From Pseudomonas syringae KCTC 12500 (GTDB lineage: Bacteria > Pseudomonadota > Gammaproteobacteria > Pseudomonadales > Pseudomonadaceae): 64,000 bases of DNA. The position numbers and the translations under genes were made by a program. The DNA lies in NCBI RefSeq assembly GCF_000507185.2, contig NZ_AYTM02000002.1, forward strand, positions 5,057,501 through 5,121,500, read 5' to 3'. Of the stretch, positions 15,893 to 24,567 are shown piece after piece (the stretch's first letter is position 1; every line of letters starts with the position of its first letter). The notes under the pieces are model-generated. The model saw nothing but the letters and a program-made list of their open reading frames with translations. It did not search any database and was not told where the DNA came from.

Positions 15893-15943
15893 AATTTCAG
15901 CCTCGCCAGTCAGCACTAGTACGCTTACTCCGAGGCTGAAATT
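15893..15943 (+). promoter_or_regulatory. 13-bp inverted repeat that covers the SDR ribosome binding site
   Basis: AATTTCAGCCTCG (15893-15905) pairs perfectly with CGAGGCTGAAATT (15931-15943) across a 25-base loop. The right arm includes GAGG (15932-15935), the only Shine-Dalgarno-like sequence before ATG 15945. It may control translation, act as an operator, or mark the end of the tas message; a T-tract is missing. Confidence 0.5.
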
Positions 15944-15944
15944 G

Positions 15945-16745
15945 ATGCACATCTCACTCAAGCAACAAGTCGCAATCGTTACCGGCGCCAGTTCCGGTCT
16001 GGGCGCAGGCGCTGCACGCGGGCTGGCAGAGGCCGGTGCCGCCGTGGTGATCAACTACAACTCCAAACCTGAACCTGCCGAGAAGCTGGCCGAAGAGATT
16101 CGTGCGGCCGGGGGCAAGGCGCTGGCTGTGGGGGCCGACGTTTCGAAAGAAGAAGACGTCGAGCGGCTGTTTGCACAGACCATCGAACATTTCGGCGCGC
16201 TGGACATTCTGGTCGCCAATTCCGGCTTGCAAAAGGACGCGTCGATCGTCGACATGTCCCTCGAAGACTGGAATACCGTCATCAACGTCAACCTGACCGG
16301 GCAGTTTCTCTGCGCCCGCGCGGCACTGCGCCAGTTCATCAAGCAGGGCATGCGCCCTGAAGTGTCACGGGCCATGGGCAAGATCATTCACATGAGCTCC
16401 GTGCATCAGCTGATTCCATGGGCCGGGCATGTCAATTACGCAGCGTCCAAGGGCGGCGTCGACCTGTTGATGCGCAGCATCGCCCAGGAAGTCGGCGAGC
16501 TGAAGATTCGCGTCAACAGCGTTGCTCCCGGTGCCATCCGCACGCCGATCAATGCCGATGCACGCAAGGGCGACGCCGAGAAGGAAATGCTCAAACTGAT
16601 CCCTTATGGTCGTATTGGCGAGCCGGAAGATGTTGCCAATGCGGTGCTCTGGCTGGCGTCCGATGCCTCGGATTATGTGCACGGCACCACCCTGTTCATC
16701 GATGGGGGCATGACCCTCTATCCGGAGTTCCGTGGCAATGGCTGA
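15945..16745 (+). CDS. SDR-family oxidoreductase, glucose 1-dehydrogenase-like
   Basis: A classical NAD(P)-dependent short-chain dehydrogenase of 266 residues: cofactor motif TGASSGLGAG, NAG-type motif (VANSGLQ), catalytic SS and YAASKGG (YxxxK), and the C-terminal GGMTLYPEF common in glucose 1-dehydrogenase-like members. The coding end overlaps the start of the GH15 gene (ATGGCTGA), so the two are co-translated and may act on one sugar. The substrate is not proven by sequence. Confidence 0.9.
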   Translation: MHISLKQQVAIVTGASSGLGAGAARGLAEAGAAVVINYNSKPEPAEKLAEEIRAAGGKALAVGADVSKEEDVERLFAQTIEHFGALDILVANSGLQKDASIVDMSLEDWNTVINVNLTGQFLCARAALRQFIKQGMRPEVSRAMGKIIHMSSVHQLIPWAGHVNYAASKGGVDLLMRSIAQEVGELKIRVNSVAPGAIRTPINADARKGDAEKEMLKLIPYGRIGEPEDVANAVLWLASDASDYVHGTTLFIDGGMTLYPEFRGNG

Positions 16746-18564
16746 CTTTCCCGCAGAGGCGCAAAACCGTATCGAGGATCACGGCATCATCGGCGACATG
16801 CGCAGTGCTGCGCTGATTGCCAACACCGGCAGTATCGATTTCTGCTGCTGGCCTGACTTCGACAGCCCGTCGATTTTCACTGCGCTGCTGGACACGCCCG
16901 ACGCCGGGATCTTTCAGCTGGCGCCCGATCTACCTGACGCCAGGCGGCTGCAGATCTATCTGCCGGATACCAACGTCCTGCAAACCCGCTGGATTTCCGA
17001 GGACGCGGTGGTGGAAGTCACCGACCTGATGCCGATCGGCGAGGATCAGGATGATCTGCCGCGCATCGTGCGCCGCGTTCAGGTGCGCTTTGGCGAGGCC
17101 ACGCTGCGCATGCGCTGTCGGGTGCGCATGGATTACAGCCGTGCCGACACCACCGCGCGGGTCGATGGTCAGGACATCTGTTTCGAAGCCGCCTGGCAAC
17201 CGGGCATGCGTTTGTCGGCGACGACACCGTTGCGTCTTGAGCAGCACGACGCCGTGGCCGAATTTCATATGCACAAGGGCCAGACCATCGAGTTCATCCT
17301 CGGCGGAATCGATGATTCGAATGTCGCTGCTGGCCGGTGCTCGCGTTATTTCGATGACACCTTGAAGTTCTGGCGGCGCTGGTCCGGGCAGTCGCACTAC
17401 ACCGGGCGCTGGCGTGAAATGGTCACTCGCTCGGCGCTGGCGCTCAAGCTGCTGACCTCGCGCAAGCACGGCGGCATCGTTGCCGCCGCGACGTTCGGTC
17501 TGCCGGAAACCGAGGGCGGTGAGCGCAACTGGGATTACCGCTACACCTGGATACGTGACGCGTCGTTCACCGTGTATGCGTTCATGCGTCTGGGGTACAC
17601 CGATGAAGCCAATGCCTTCATGAGCTGGGTGCGCGGGCGACTGGATGACTGCTGCGAACAGACCGAGAAGCTCGGCATTCTCTATGCGCTGGATGGCCAC
17701 GCTGAGCTGCCGGAAGAGCATCTCGATCACCTGTCCGGTTACGGCGGTGCGCAGCCGGTACGCATTGGCAACGAAGCGTACAAGCAGGTTCAGCTGGACA
17801 TCTACGGCGAGCTGATGGACGCCGTTTACCTGGCCAACAAATACGGCGATGCCATCTCCCATGACGGCTGGCAGCACGTGGTGCGCCAGGTCGACTATGT
17901 GTGCGAGCACTGGAACGACCGGGACGTGGGCATCTGGGAAATGCGCGGCGGCGACCAGCACTTCCTGCACTCGCGGCTGATGTGCTGGGTGGCCCTGGAC
18001 CGGGCTCTGCGCCTGGCCTTCAAGCGTTCGCTGTCGGGGCCGTTCGAGCGTTGGACCAAGGTGCGCGAGGAGATCCACAACGATATCTGGGAGAACTTCT
18101 GGAACGACGACCTGGGGCACTTCGTGCAGCACAAGGGCAGCCGCAATCTGGATGCCTCGATGTTGCTGATGCCACTGGTGCGCTTCGTCGGCGCCAACGA
18201 TCCCAAGTGGCTGGCGACGCTGGATGCCATCGAGGGCGCGTTGGTGCGTGACGGGATGGTGTTCCGTTACCGCAACGACGACGATCATGATGACGGCCTG
18301 GCAGGTGAGGAGGGCGCCTTCGTGGCCTGCTCGTTCTGGTACGTCGAATGTCTGGCCCGCGCCGGTCGGGTCGAACAGGCGCACCTGGAGTTCGAGCAAC
18401 TGCTGCGTTACGCCAATCCGCTGGGCTTGTACGCCGAAGAGTTCGACGCGCATGCTCATCACCTCGGCAATACGCCTCAGGCCCTGAGCCATCTGGCGCT
18501 GATCAGTGCGGCCAGCTTTCTGGACCGCAAACTGGGCGGCGGGCAGGCGCTCTGGCAGCCTTGA
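16738..18564 (+). CDS. Glycoside hydrolase family 15 protein (glucoamylase/trehalase-like)
   Basis: The protein has about 608 residues: an N-terminal beta-sandwich domain, beginning with the family start IEDHGIIGDMRSAALIANTGSIDFCCWPDFDSPS, then an (alpha/alpha)6 catalytic domain with NWDYRYTWIRDASFTVYA and a C-terminal segment with a candidate catalytic glutamate (LAGEEGAF). No signal peptide is seen, so it should be cytoplasmic. Actinobacterial relatives hydrolyse trehalose. Together with the SDR it might release and oxidise glucose, which is inference. Confidence 0.9.
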   Translation: MADFPAEAQNRIEDHGIIGDMRSAALIANTGSIDFCCWPDFDSPSIFTALLDTPDAGIFQLAPDLPDARRLQIYLPDTNVLQTRWISEDAVVEVTDLMPIGEDQDDLPRIVRRVQVRFGEATLRMRCRVRMDYSRADTTARVDGQDICFEAAWQPGMRLSATTPLRLEQHDAVAEFHMHKGQTIEFILGGIDDSNVAAGRCSRYFDDTLKFWRRWSGQSHYTGRWREMVTRSALALKLLTSRKHGGIVAAATFGLPETEGGERNWDYRYTWIRDASFTVYAFMRLGYTDEANAFMSWVRGRLDDCCEQTEKLGILYALDGHAELPEEHLDHLSGYGGAQPVRIGNEAYKQVQLDIYGELMDAVYLANKYGDAISHDGWQHVVRQVDYVCEHWNDRDVGIWEMRGGDQHFLHSRLMCWVALDRALRLAFKRSLSGPFERWTKVREEIHNDIWENFWNDDLGHFVQHKGSRNLDASMLLMPLVRFVGANDPKWLATLDAIEGALVRDGMVFRYRNDDDHDDGLAGEEGAFVACSFWYVECLARAGRVEQAHLEFEQLLRYANPLGLYAEEFDAHAHHLGNTPQALSHLALISAASFLDRKLGGGQALWQP

Positions 18565-18619
18565 CACGGTGAACAAACGGATCATGAAGGGACGTTCAAC
18601 GCTTCAGCCATGATTCGTT

Positions 18620-20047
18620 TCACTCGGCGTGCAATGAATACCCCACTGGCTGTTCTTCAAGTCGGTGGTCTTGCGCCACAGTCGCGCAATAACTCAACCG
18701 CGGCAGATAAACGCCGTTGCTGCGCATGGCTGCCCGAATCGCCACGTCGTCATCACAGGTCGCCAGCGTGCGTCCGGCAAGCAGCCCGATCGCTTGCGCC
18801 GAACGCATCGCGCCCATCGGTGTCCAGTCGGCAATGATCAACGCACCTTTGGGCACTACCGGCTCGTAGGCGCGCACGAAATGCTCAGCGGACCGGTCGC
18901 GCAGGTAGGGCACCATAAAGTAGCGAATATCGTCACGATAGGGCAGCTGCTCCTTGTGCGCCGGAAGGGTGATAACCCCGTTGGCGTAGAGTGAATACGT
19001 CAGCAGGACGGCTGCCGGTGCCGACAATGCCGAGAGATTGAGCAACGTGCCGCGTGCCGCTGTGCGGGGCAGGATACGCCGCAACTGAATCATGCCGAGG
19101 ATCGTCAGTATCGCTGCACCGGGCAGAAAAAAGGTAAAGCGGTCGGTCACATTGTAGGAAATGGCGAACACCAGATTCAGCAGCGCGGCGCTCCATAACA
19201 AGCGCGGCCGGCTTCCCCTGGGAAACAGCAGCAGCCCCGCCAGTTGCGGCCCGATCAGCGACAGCAGCAACAGCGCGACCGCGCTCTTCTCCTCGAGGAG
19301 TTTGTCGAAACGCAACAGACTGCCTTCCCACTCCGGCCCTGCAACGGTCGCGCTGGCCCCGGTCATGTAACGATGCGCAATATCCAGCAGGCCCATCCCG
19401 GCGTTCAGGTCATTGATTACCGCAACAGCGGCCGCCGCGAAACCAAGCATGAAGCCGGGCAGGGTGATCAATACTCGCGCCTTGTGCTGAAACAGCAGGT
19501 GCAGGTAAAGCGGCAGCAGAACCACGAACGTCAGTTGATGAACCGAGGCCGCCAGCCCGGTGAGGACGCCAATCGCGAAGAGTTTTTTCAGCGGCGTCAA
19601 AACGGGACTGTCATTGAAATACAGCGCATAGGCCAGTAGCACGAGCAGCGTGTGCAACAGGTAGACCTCAGCCTTGGTCGACACCCAGAACACGCCATGG
19701 GTCAGTGTTGTCGCCGCGGCAGCGAGCAGCGCCTGGCGTGCACCCGCGCCAACGCTCTGCGCCAATCGGTAGACCACCCAAGCCAGCGGCAGAAGAAGCA
19801 CCGAATTCAGCAGGCTGAGCGAGCGTGCACCGAACAGGTTGAAAAAAATCGTATTGAACAGCTGATAAAACGGATGCTCAAGTGGCCCGAGCGACTGGCT
19901 GAAATACTGACCCTCATGGGCGTTGGCCAGGAACATGCCATTGTCCATCCATTGCACCGGACCACTGGAGGCCAGAAAGCTCGCCGTGATGGCGGCACCT
20001 AGCAAAAACAGGGGGATACACATCGATGTGCGCGAATCGAGTGGCAT
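18620..20047 (-). CDS. Polytopic membrane glycosyltransferase-like protein (GT-C/DUF2723 type)
   Basis: The 475-residue protein has many membrane helices and a first periplasmic loop carrying acidic residues (PVQWMDNGMFLANAHEG, LGPLEHPFYQL), the layout of GT-C enzymes that use polyprenyl-phosphate sugars, including the DUF2723 group. It is the last gene of the UbiA/DprE operon, suggesting it moves the pentose made there onto a periplasmic acceptor. The start at 20047 has GGAGG upstream; a TTG at 20074 is less likely. Acceptor unknown. Confidence 0.75.
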   Translation of the reverse strand: MPLDSRTSMCIPLFLLGAAITASFLASSGPVQWMDNGMFLANAHEGQYFSQSLGPLEHPFYQLFNTIFFNLFGARSLSLLNSVLLLPLAWVVYRLAQSVGAGARQALLAAAATTLTHGVFWVSTKAEVYLLHTLLVLLAYALYFNDSPVLTPLKKLFAIGVLTGLAASVHQLTFVVLLPLYLHLLFQHKARVLITLPGFMLGFAAAAVAVINDLNAGMGLLDIAHRYMTGASATVAGPEWEGSLLRFDKLLEEKSAVALLLLSLIGPQLAGLLLFPRGSRPRLLWSAALLNLVFAISYNVTDRFTFFLPGAAILTILGMIQLRRILPRTAARGTLLNLSALSAPAAVLLTYSLYANGVITLPAHKEQLPYRDDIRYFMVPYLRDRSAEHFVRAYEPVVPKGALIIADWTPMGAMRSAQAIGLLAGRTLATCDDDVAIRAAMRSNGVYLPRLSYCATVAQDHRLEEQPVGYSLHAE

Positions 20048-20100
20048 TGAACCGCTCCTCCGTGAGATGAACAAAAATGTCGAGCGTCTGTGTTACGGCC

Positions 20101-21069
20101 TCAGGGCTGAGGAGTCGGTGCGGGTACCGCGCCGGTAAAGCGCGAGAGCATCACGGCGCCGATGGCCACCGCAAACCACAGGGTCGCCAGACGTATCAGC
20201 AATGTCGCAGCAATCGCATCGGCCCCCGGCATGCCCTTGAACATCAGCAGTCCGACCATCACCGCTTCGGCGCTGCCCAGGCCGCCCGGCATGAAGCTCA
20301 AGGCCCCCGCGAGCATCGCCAGTGCATAGGTAAATACGGCAAAGGTCAGCGGGATCTGCGCGCCCATCCAGCCAAGCATCCAGTAAAACGCCAGTGCCTC
20401 GGCGCTCCAGGCCAGCAAACTGAGCAGGCTGGCGGTCAGCAGCACGTTGCCATGCAGGCACTGGCGAGCGGCAAGCAGCACGTTGAACAACTGCTGCCAC
20501 AGGCTGCTGACTCGCGTGTTTTTTGTGGGCAGTGAAACCTGTAAACGCTCCAGCAAGTGACGGCGAGACAGCACCAGCGAACCCGTCAGAACCAGTGCCA
20601 GACCGAGCAGGATCATCGGCTGCGCCTGCGGATACCACGACAGTCCGAACAGCGTGAGCAGTACGATGGCCAGCAGATCGGAAAGACGCTCGCTGACAAA
20701 CGCGGCAAAGCTTTGCGGGTACGGCACGCCCAGCGGCCTGAGCAATACGCCACGCAGCGCTTCACCGGCCTTGCCGGGAGTCGTGGTCAGGGCGAAGCCA
20801 GCCAGATAGATCCGCAGGCTTTTTCGCCAGGCCAACGGATGCCCCAACACTGAAAGGTAGAGCTGCCAGCGGACGAAGCGCAGCGCGTAGTTGATTGCAG
20901 ACATCAACAACGCCACGCCGATGCCGAGCAGCCCGACCTTGCCCGTCGCTGCGCTGACCGCCTGCCAGCCGCCCCACAGCGAGAAACCCAGATACCCCAT
21001 GGCCGAGAAGACGATCGACAGAAGCACTGCCCGATAGCGCCATCCGGACAGCAACAGCGAGCCGGTCAC
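20101..21069 (-). CDS. UPF0104/LPG-synthase-like membrane protein, possible lipid-sugar flippase
   Basis: The 322-residue integral membrane protein of the PF03706 type has helices throughout and conserved pieces GKAGEALRGVLLRPLG, FVSERLSDLLAI and FMPGGLGSAEAVMVGL. Relatives include the membrane part of MprF, which flips lipids. The GTG start overlaps the stop of the DprE2-like gene (GTGA), so co-translation is likely. In this operon it may flip the polyprenyl-phosphoryl sugar; this is inference from context. Confidence 0.8.
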   Translation of the reverse strand: MTGSLLLSGWRYRAVLLSIVFSAMGYLGFSLWGGWQAVSAATGKVGLLGIGVALLMSAINYALRFVRWQLYLSVLGHPLAWRKSLRIYLAGFALTTTPGKAGEALRGVLLRPLGVPYPQSFAAFVSERLSDLLAIVLLTLFGLSWYPQAQPMILLGLALVLTGSLVLSRRHLLERLQVSLPTKNTRVSSLWQQLFNVLLAARQCLHGNVLLTASLLSLLAWSAEALAFYWMLGWMGAQIPLTFAVFTYALAMLAGALSFMPGGLGSAEAVMVGLLMFKGMPGADAIAATLLIRLATLWFAVAIGAVMLSRFTGAVPAPTPQP

Positions 21070-21806
21070 AGGTTGAGCCTTTTGAACAATGGCTGCGGGA
21101 TCGAGCGAATCACCCACATGATCCATGCCCAGAAGCCGGGCGCGTAAAGGCTTGTTGATTGGCGTGCGATGCCATTGACGATGCGTTCGGCAACGTCTGC
21201 CGGTTGTGCCACCAGCCAGGCCGGCAGTGGCAGACCCCGGGTCATGGGCGTGTCGACAAAGCCTGGCTTTATGGTCACTACGTGTACGCCCAGCTTGAAC
21301 ATCCGCGCCTGTAACCCGTCGCAGAACGTCGAGACGGCAGCTTTGGCCGAGCCGTACAGATAATTGGAAGGCCGTCCGCGATCCCCCGCGACCGAGGAAA
21401 TCACCGCCAGTGTGCCGCAACGCTGGACCTCGAAATGCTTGCCCAACACGATTAGCAAGGCAATCACCGATGCACCATTGGTGATGAATTCCTGCACAGC
21501 CAGCCCTGCGTTTTGCTCGCAGGCCTTCTGATCGGGCAAGGTGCCGTGAGCCAGAAGCACGATATCTATCTGCCCAAGTGCAGCCAGGCAATCGGCCAGC
21601 ATCGCCGGGTGCGCCGAGAAGTGCGTGACGTCCATTTGATAGGTGTCTACGTGTCCGGCACCGCGGGCCCTGAGGTCGGCGGCATTACCCGCGAGCTTGT
21701 CCGTATTGCGCGCGACCAGGAAAAAATCGCAGCCTTGCGCAGCCCAGCGTCGGGCACAGGCATGGGCGATGGTTGATGTAGCGCCAATGATCAGAATCTT
21801 TTTCAT
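21066..21806 (-). CDS. DprE2-like short-chain reductase (2'-keto sugar reductase)
   Basis: The 246-residue SDR has the cofactor motif IIGATSTIAHACAR, VISSVAGDRGRPSNYLYGSAKAA with Ser and YxxxK, and a hydrophobic C-terminus (FWAWIMWVIRSI) as in mycobacterial DprE2. In mycobacteria this enzyme reduces decaprenylphosphoryl-2-keto-ribose to the arabinose form. It overlaps the DprE1-like gene by 4 bp (ATGA) and the next gene by GTGA. The 2-keto-pentose substrate is inferred from the neighbour. Confidence 0.85.
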   Translation of the reverse strand: MKKILIIGATSTIAHACARRWAAQGCDFFLVARNTDKLAGNAADLRARGAGHVDTYQMDVTHFSAHPAMLADCLAALGQIDIVLLAHGTLPDQKACEQNAGLAVQEFITNGASVIALLIVLGKHFEVQRCGTLAVISSVAGDRGRPSNYLYGSAKAAVSTFCDGLQARMFKLGVHVVTIKPGFVDTPMTRGLPLPAWLVAQPADVAERIVNGIARQSTSLYAPGFWAWIMWVIRSIPQPLFKRLNL

Positions 21807-23119
21807 GACATCACTCGTTTCCAGAAGCGGGACATCAAAGAGGGGTCGCGCAGGGCTTCCAGTTGTTCCCACGCCGGATAGGCCTGACGGAAGTCGCTGC
21901 CGCTCATGTGTGCATCCTTGGCCGGGTACAGTCGTCCACCCGCATCACGGACGATGGCATCCAGACGCGGGAACAGTGACTCGGCCAGATCGCGCGTTTG
22001 CGCAAAGTCCAGTGCCAGCGAGGTGCCCTGCATCGGAAAAGACAGCAGCCCCGGCGAGACGATGTCACCGCAGCGCTTGAGCACTGCGAGGAATGATCCC
22101 TGTCCCGAGGCTGCGATGGCATCGAGCAGCAGCTGCATGGCCTGGGGTGCGCAGTGCTCGGGAATCACGCACTGGTATTGCTGAAACCCCTTGCGACCAT
22201 AAAGACGATTCCAGTGCAGCATTCGATCCAGCGGGTAGAAGAACGCCTCGCAGGTGGTGCGGCGGGGCGTTGGCAGGTCTGAATGCGCGTGCCAGTACAG
22301 AGAATTGAACGCACGCAAGGACAGGCTGTTGACCAGCGACACCGGAGGCGTGAACGGCACGCTCAGGCGATTGCGCGCCTCAACCGACAGTGACCCATAA
22401 CGGGCGTGGTTGCCGACGATGTAAACCCCGCGGCCGCTATGGGCGCCGCGGGCCAGGCAGTCGATCCAGGCGACGCTGTATTCATGCTGCGCATCCAGCT
22501 CTTGCGACAGCGTAAAGAACTCCGCCAGATTGGCGAAGCGCACTGCCGTACTGTCGATCTGGGCGCTGCGGATCGGCATCAGCTGCAGCTCGACCCAGCT
22601 GATAACGCCAGTAAGACCGAGGCCGCCGATGCTGGCGGCGAAAAAACGGGGATTGTCCACGGCCGAGCAGATCATGGGCGGCTCGCCGTGACGGATCAGC
22701 TCGAAACGCCTGACATGACAGCCAAAGGTGCCGCGCCGATGATGGTTCTTGCCGTGCACATCATTGGCCAGCGCGCCGCCTATCGTCACGTACTGTGTGC
22801 CAGGCGTGACCGGTAGAAACCAGCCGTGCGGGATCGCTGCCGCGAGCAGTTGCGACAGTGTCATGCCCGCTTCCAGTTGCACCACACCGCGCTGCCAGTC
22901 GGCAGCAATGAAGCGACCCAGCCCGCGCATGTCCAGTACGTGATCGCTGCTGGCCAGACAGCTGTCGCCGTAGCTGCGGCCGTTGCCGAAGGGCAGGCTG
23001 GTGTGATGGCGTGCAACGGTTTGCGAGATGTGCGCGGGCAATCGTTTTATCGAATCACATTCGTGACCCTGCTGGGCAACCTGCGGGTAACGGCCCCAGG
23101 AGTAAAGAGGCCCGCTCAT
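21803..23119 (-). CDS. DprE1-like FAD-dependent oxidase of polyprenyl-phosphoryl pentose
   Basis: The 438-residue VAO-type flavoprotein has the FAD loop LPFGNGRSYGDSC and ALANDVHGKNHHRRGTFGCHV, which matches the flavin-binding segment of mycobacterial DprE1, plus the C-terminal GGRLYPAKDAH with the conserved lysine. DprE1 oxidises the 2'-hydroxyl of decaprenylphosphoryl-ribose. The benzothiazinone-target cysteine of the mycobacterial enzyme is an alanine here (residue 369, SLALDF). It is overlapped on both sides by operon neighbours (ATGA each time). Confidence 0.88.
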   Translation of the reverse strand: MSGPLYSWGRYPQVAQQGHECDSIKRLPAHISQTVARHHTSLPFGNGRSYGDSCLASSDHVLDMRGLGRFIAADWQRGVVQLEAGMTLSQLLAAAIPHGWFLPVTPGTQYVTIGGALANDVHGKNHHRRGTFGCHVRRFELIRHGEPPMICSAVDNPRFFAASIGGLGLTGVISWVELQLMPIRSAQIDSTAVRFANLAEFFTLSQELDAQHEYSVAWIDCLARGAHSGRGVYIVGNHARYGSLSVEARNRLSVPFTPPVSLVNSLSLRAFNSLYWHAHSDLPTPRRTTCEAFFYPLDRMLHWNRLYGRKGFQQYQCVIPEHCAPQAMQLLLDAIAASGQGSFLAVLKRCGDIVSPGLLSFPMQGTSLALDFAQTRDLAESLFPRLDAIVRDAGGRLYPAKDAHMSGSDFRQAYPAWEQLEALRDPSLMSRFWKRVMS

Positions 23120-24567
23120 GCTGCGACCCAGAACACCAGCAGGAACAGCAAGCCGATCCCCTGGCTGATCCGGTCGCGAATCGCGAAAACCACCGGATCC
23201 TCGTTCATTTCACCGCGATGGGTGAGCATCCAGATCCGGGTGATCCAGAACAACAGCAATGGGCAGGCCAGCCAGATAACGTGCGGGTGGTGATACAAAG
23301 CCACCGTCGCACCCTCATGGATGTAAAGCGCCAGCACCATCACTGCCAGATTGCCTGACGAGGCCCCCAATGAAGCGATCATGTCCAGATCGCCCGGGTA
23401 GTAACCACGGCCAGCCGTCTTGCCTGTTACAGCGCGCAGTCGTGCTTCGCGCAGTTCGGCATAGCGCTTGACCAGCGCAAGGCTGAGAAACAGAAACATC
23501 GAAAACGCTAGAATCCAGAACGTCAGTGGCAATTGAAACGCGGCAGCACCGGCCAGAATACGCGTGGTATAGAGCATCGCCAGAACGATGACGTCGACGG
23601 CCATGTGGCGCTTGAGGTAAAGCGAATAAACCAGCGTCAGCAGGTAATAGGCTGCCAGCACCGCCGAAAATTGCCACGGCAATCCTGTTGCCGCAGCGGA
23701 GAAGGCTGCGGCGAGCAACAGCGGTATGACCAGCAGGCCGGATTTTATCGACAGCGCACCACTGGCGAACGGGCGCTCGCGCTTGCTTCTGTGGTGGCGG
23801 TCGTCTGCCAGGTCAAGGAGGTCGTTGAGCAGGTATACACTGGATGCGCACAGCCCGAAACACAGAAAGGCCAGCAAACCGTCGAGCAGCAACTGCGTGT
23901 TCTGGACCTGATGAGCAGCCAGCAGGGGCATAAAAATCAGCGCATTCTTCAGCCATTGGTGCAGGCGCAGCGCCTTGCGCCAGGCGCTGGTCCCGGACGC
24001 TGCCGATTGGATAACCTGCTCGACGTTGCCTTGTGCCCGCGCCTTGCGCTCCACACCGGCAAGCGGGCTGGCGACGATGGCCTTGCGTGAGACACCCCAG
24101 ATGCACAGATCGTCCCGGGAATTGCCGATGTAATCGAAGCCCTGCTCACCATAATGGCTAACCAGCAAATCGCGTTTGCGATGCGCCGAAAGGTTGGTTG
24201 TACCGTCCGAGGCCCACACCTGATCGAACAGTTGCAGGTGTGCCGCGATCCGGTTGGCGAGGGTTTCGTGGGAGGCGGTAGCCAGAATCACGCTTCTACC
24301 GGTTTGCCGCTCGGTCTGAATGTAATCAATGACGTCAGCGTTGAACGGCAGTAACGCTACGTCAATCTCGGTACCCAGCGCCAGGCCTTGCTTGAGATAC
24401 GCCTTGCCCTGCAGCAGCCAGGTGAAAAGACTGAATAGCTTTAACGGATGATTACGGATAAACGCCACTGCGGTTTCAAACAGCATGTCAGATCGCAGCA
24501 ATGTTCCGTCGAGGTCGACAACCAGCGGTGTATGAACCTCAAGAATTCTTCCTTGACTACCGGGCAT
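23116..24567 (-). CDS. HAD phosphatase-UbiA prenyltransferase fusion (DPPR synthase-like)
   Basis: The first about 200 residues form a HAD domain: motif I VVDLDGTLLRSD, an ATAS segment, and GNSRDDLCIW near the end. The remaining about 280 residues are a UbiA-type membrane prenyltransferase, with NDLLDLADDRHHRSK (NDxxD prenyl-phosphate/Mg motif) and DVIVLAMLYTTRILAG. Such UbiA proteins in mycobacteria (Rv3806c) attach phosphoribose from PRPP to polyprenyl phosphate; the HAD part could remove the 5-phosphate. This is the first gene of the five-gene operon; the start ATG 24567 has AGGAG upstream. Confidence 0.88.
   Translation of the reverse strand: MPGSQGRILEVHTPLVVDLDGTLLRSDMLFETAVAFIRNHPLKLFSLFTWLLQGKAYLKQGLALGTEIDVALLPFNADVIDYIQTERQTGRSVILATASHETLANRIAAHLQLFDQVWASDGTTNLSAHRKRDLLVSHYGEQGFDYIGNSRDDLCIWGVSRKAIVASPLAGVERKARAQGNVEQVIQSAASGTSAWRKALRLHQWLKNALIFMPLLAAHQVQNTQLLLDGLLAFLCFGLCASSVYLLNDLLDLADDRHHRSKRERPFASGALSIKSGLLVIPLLLAAAFSAAATGLPWQFSAVLAAYYLLTLVYSLYLKRHMAVDVIVLAMLYTTRILAGAAAFQLPLTFWILAFSMFLFLSLALVKRYAELREARLRAVTGKTAGRGYYPGDLDMIASLGASSGNLAVMVLALYIHEGATVALYHHPHVIWLACPLLLFWITRIWMLTHRGEMNEDPVVFAIRDRISQGIGLLFLLVFWVAA

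Noticed and set aside
16930..18585. 551-residue minus-strand frame opposite the GH15 gene
   Set aside because: Composition is His/Arg/Gln-rich, as is usual for antisense shadows, and the GH15 motifs on the plus strand are unambiguous.
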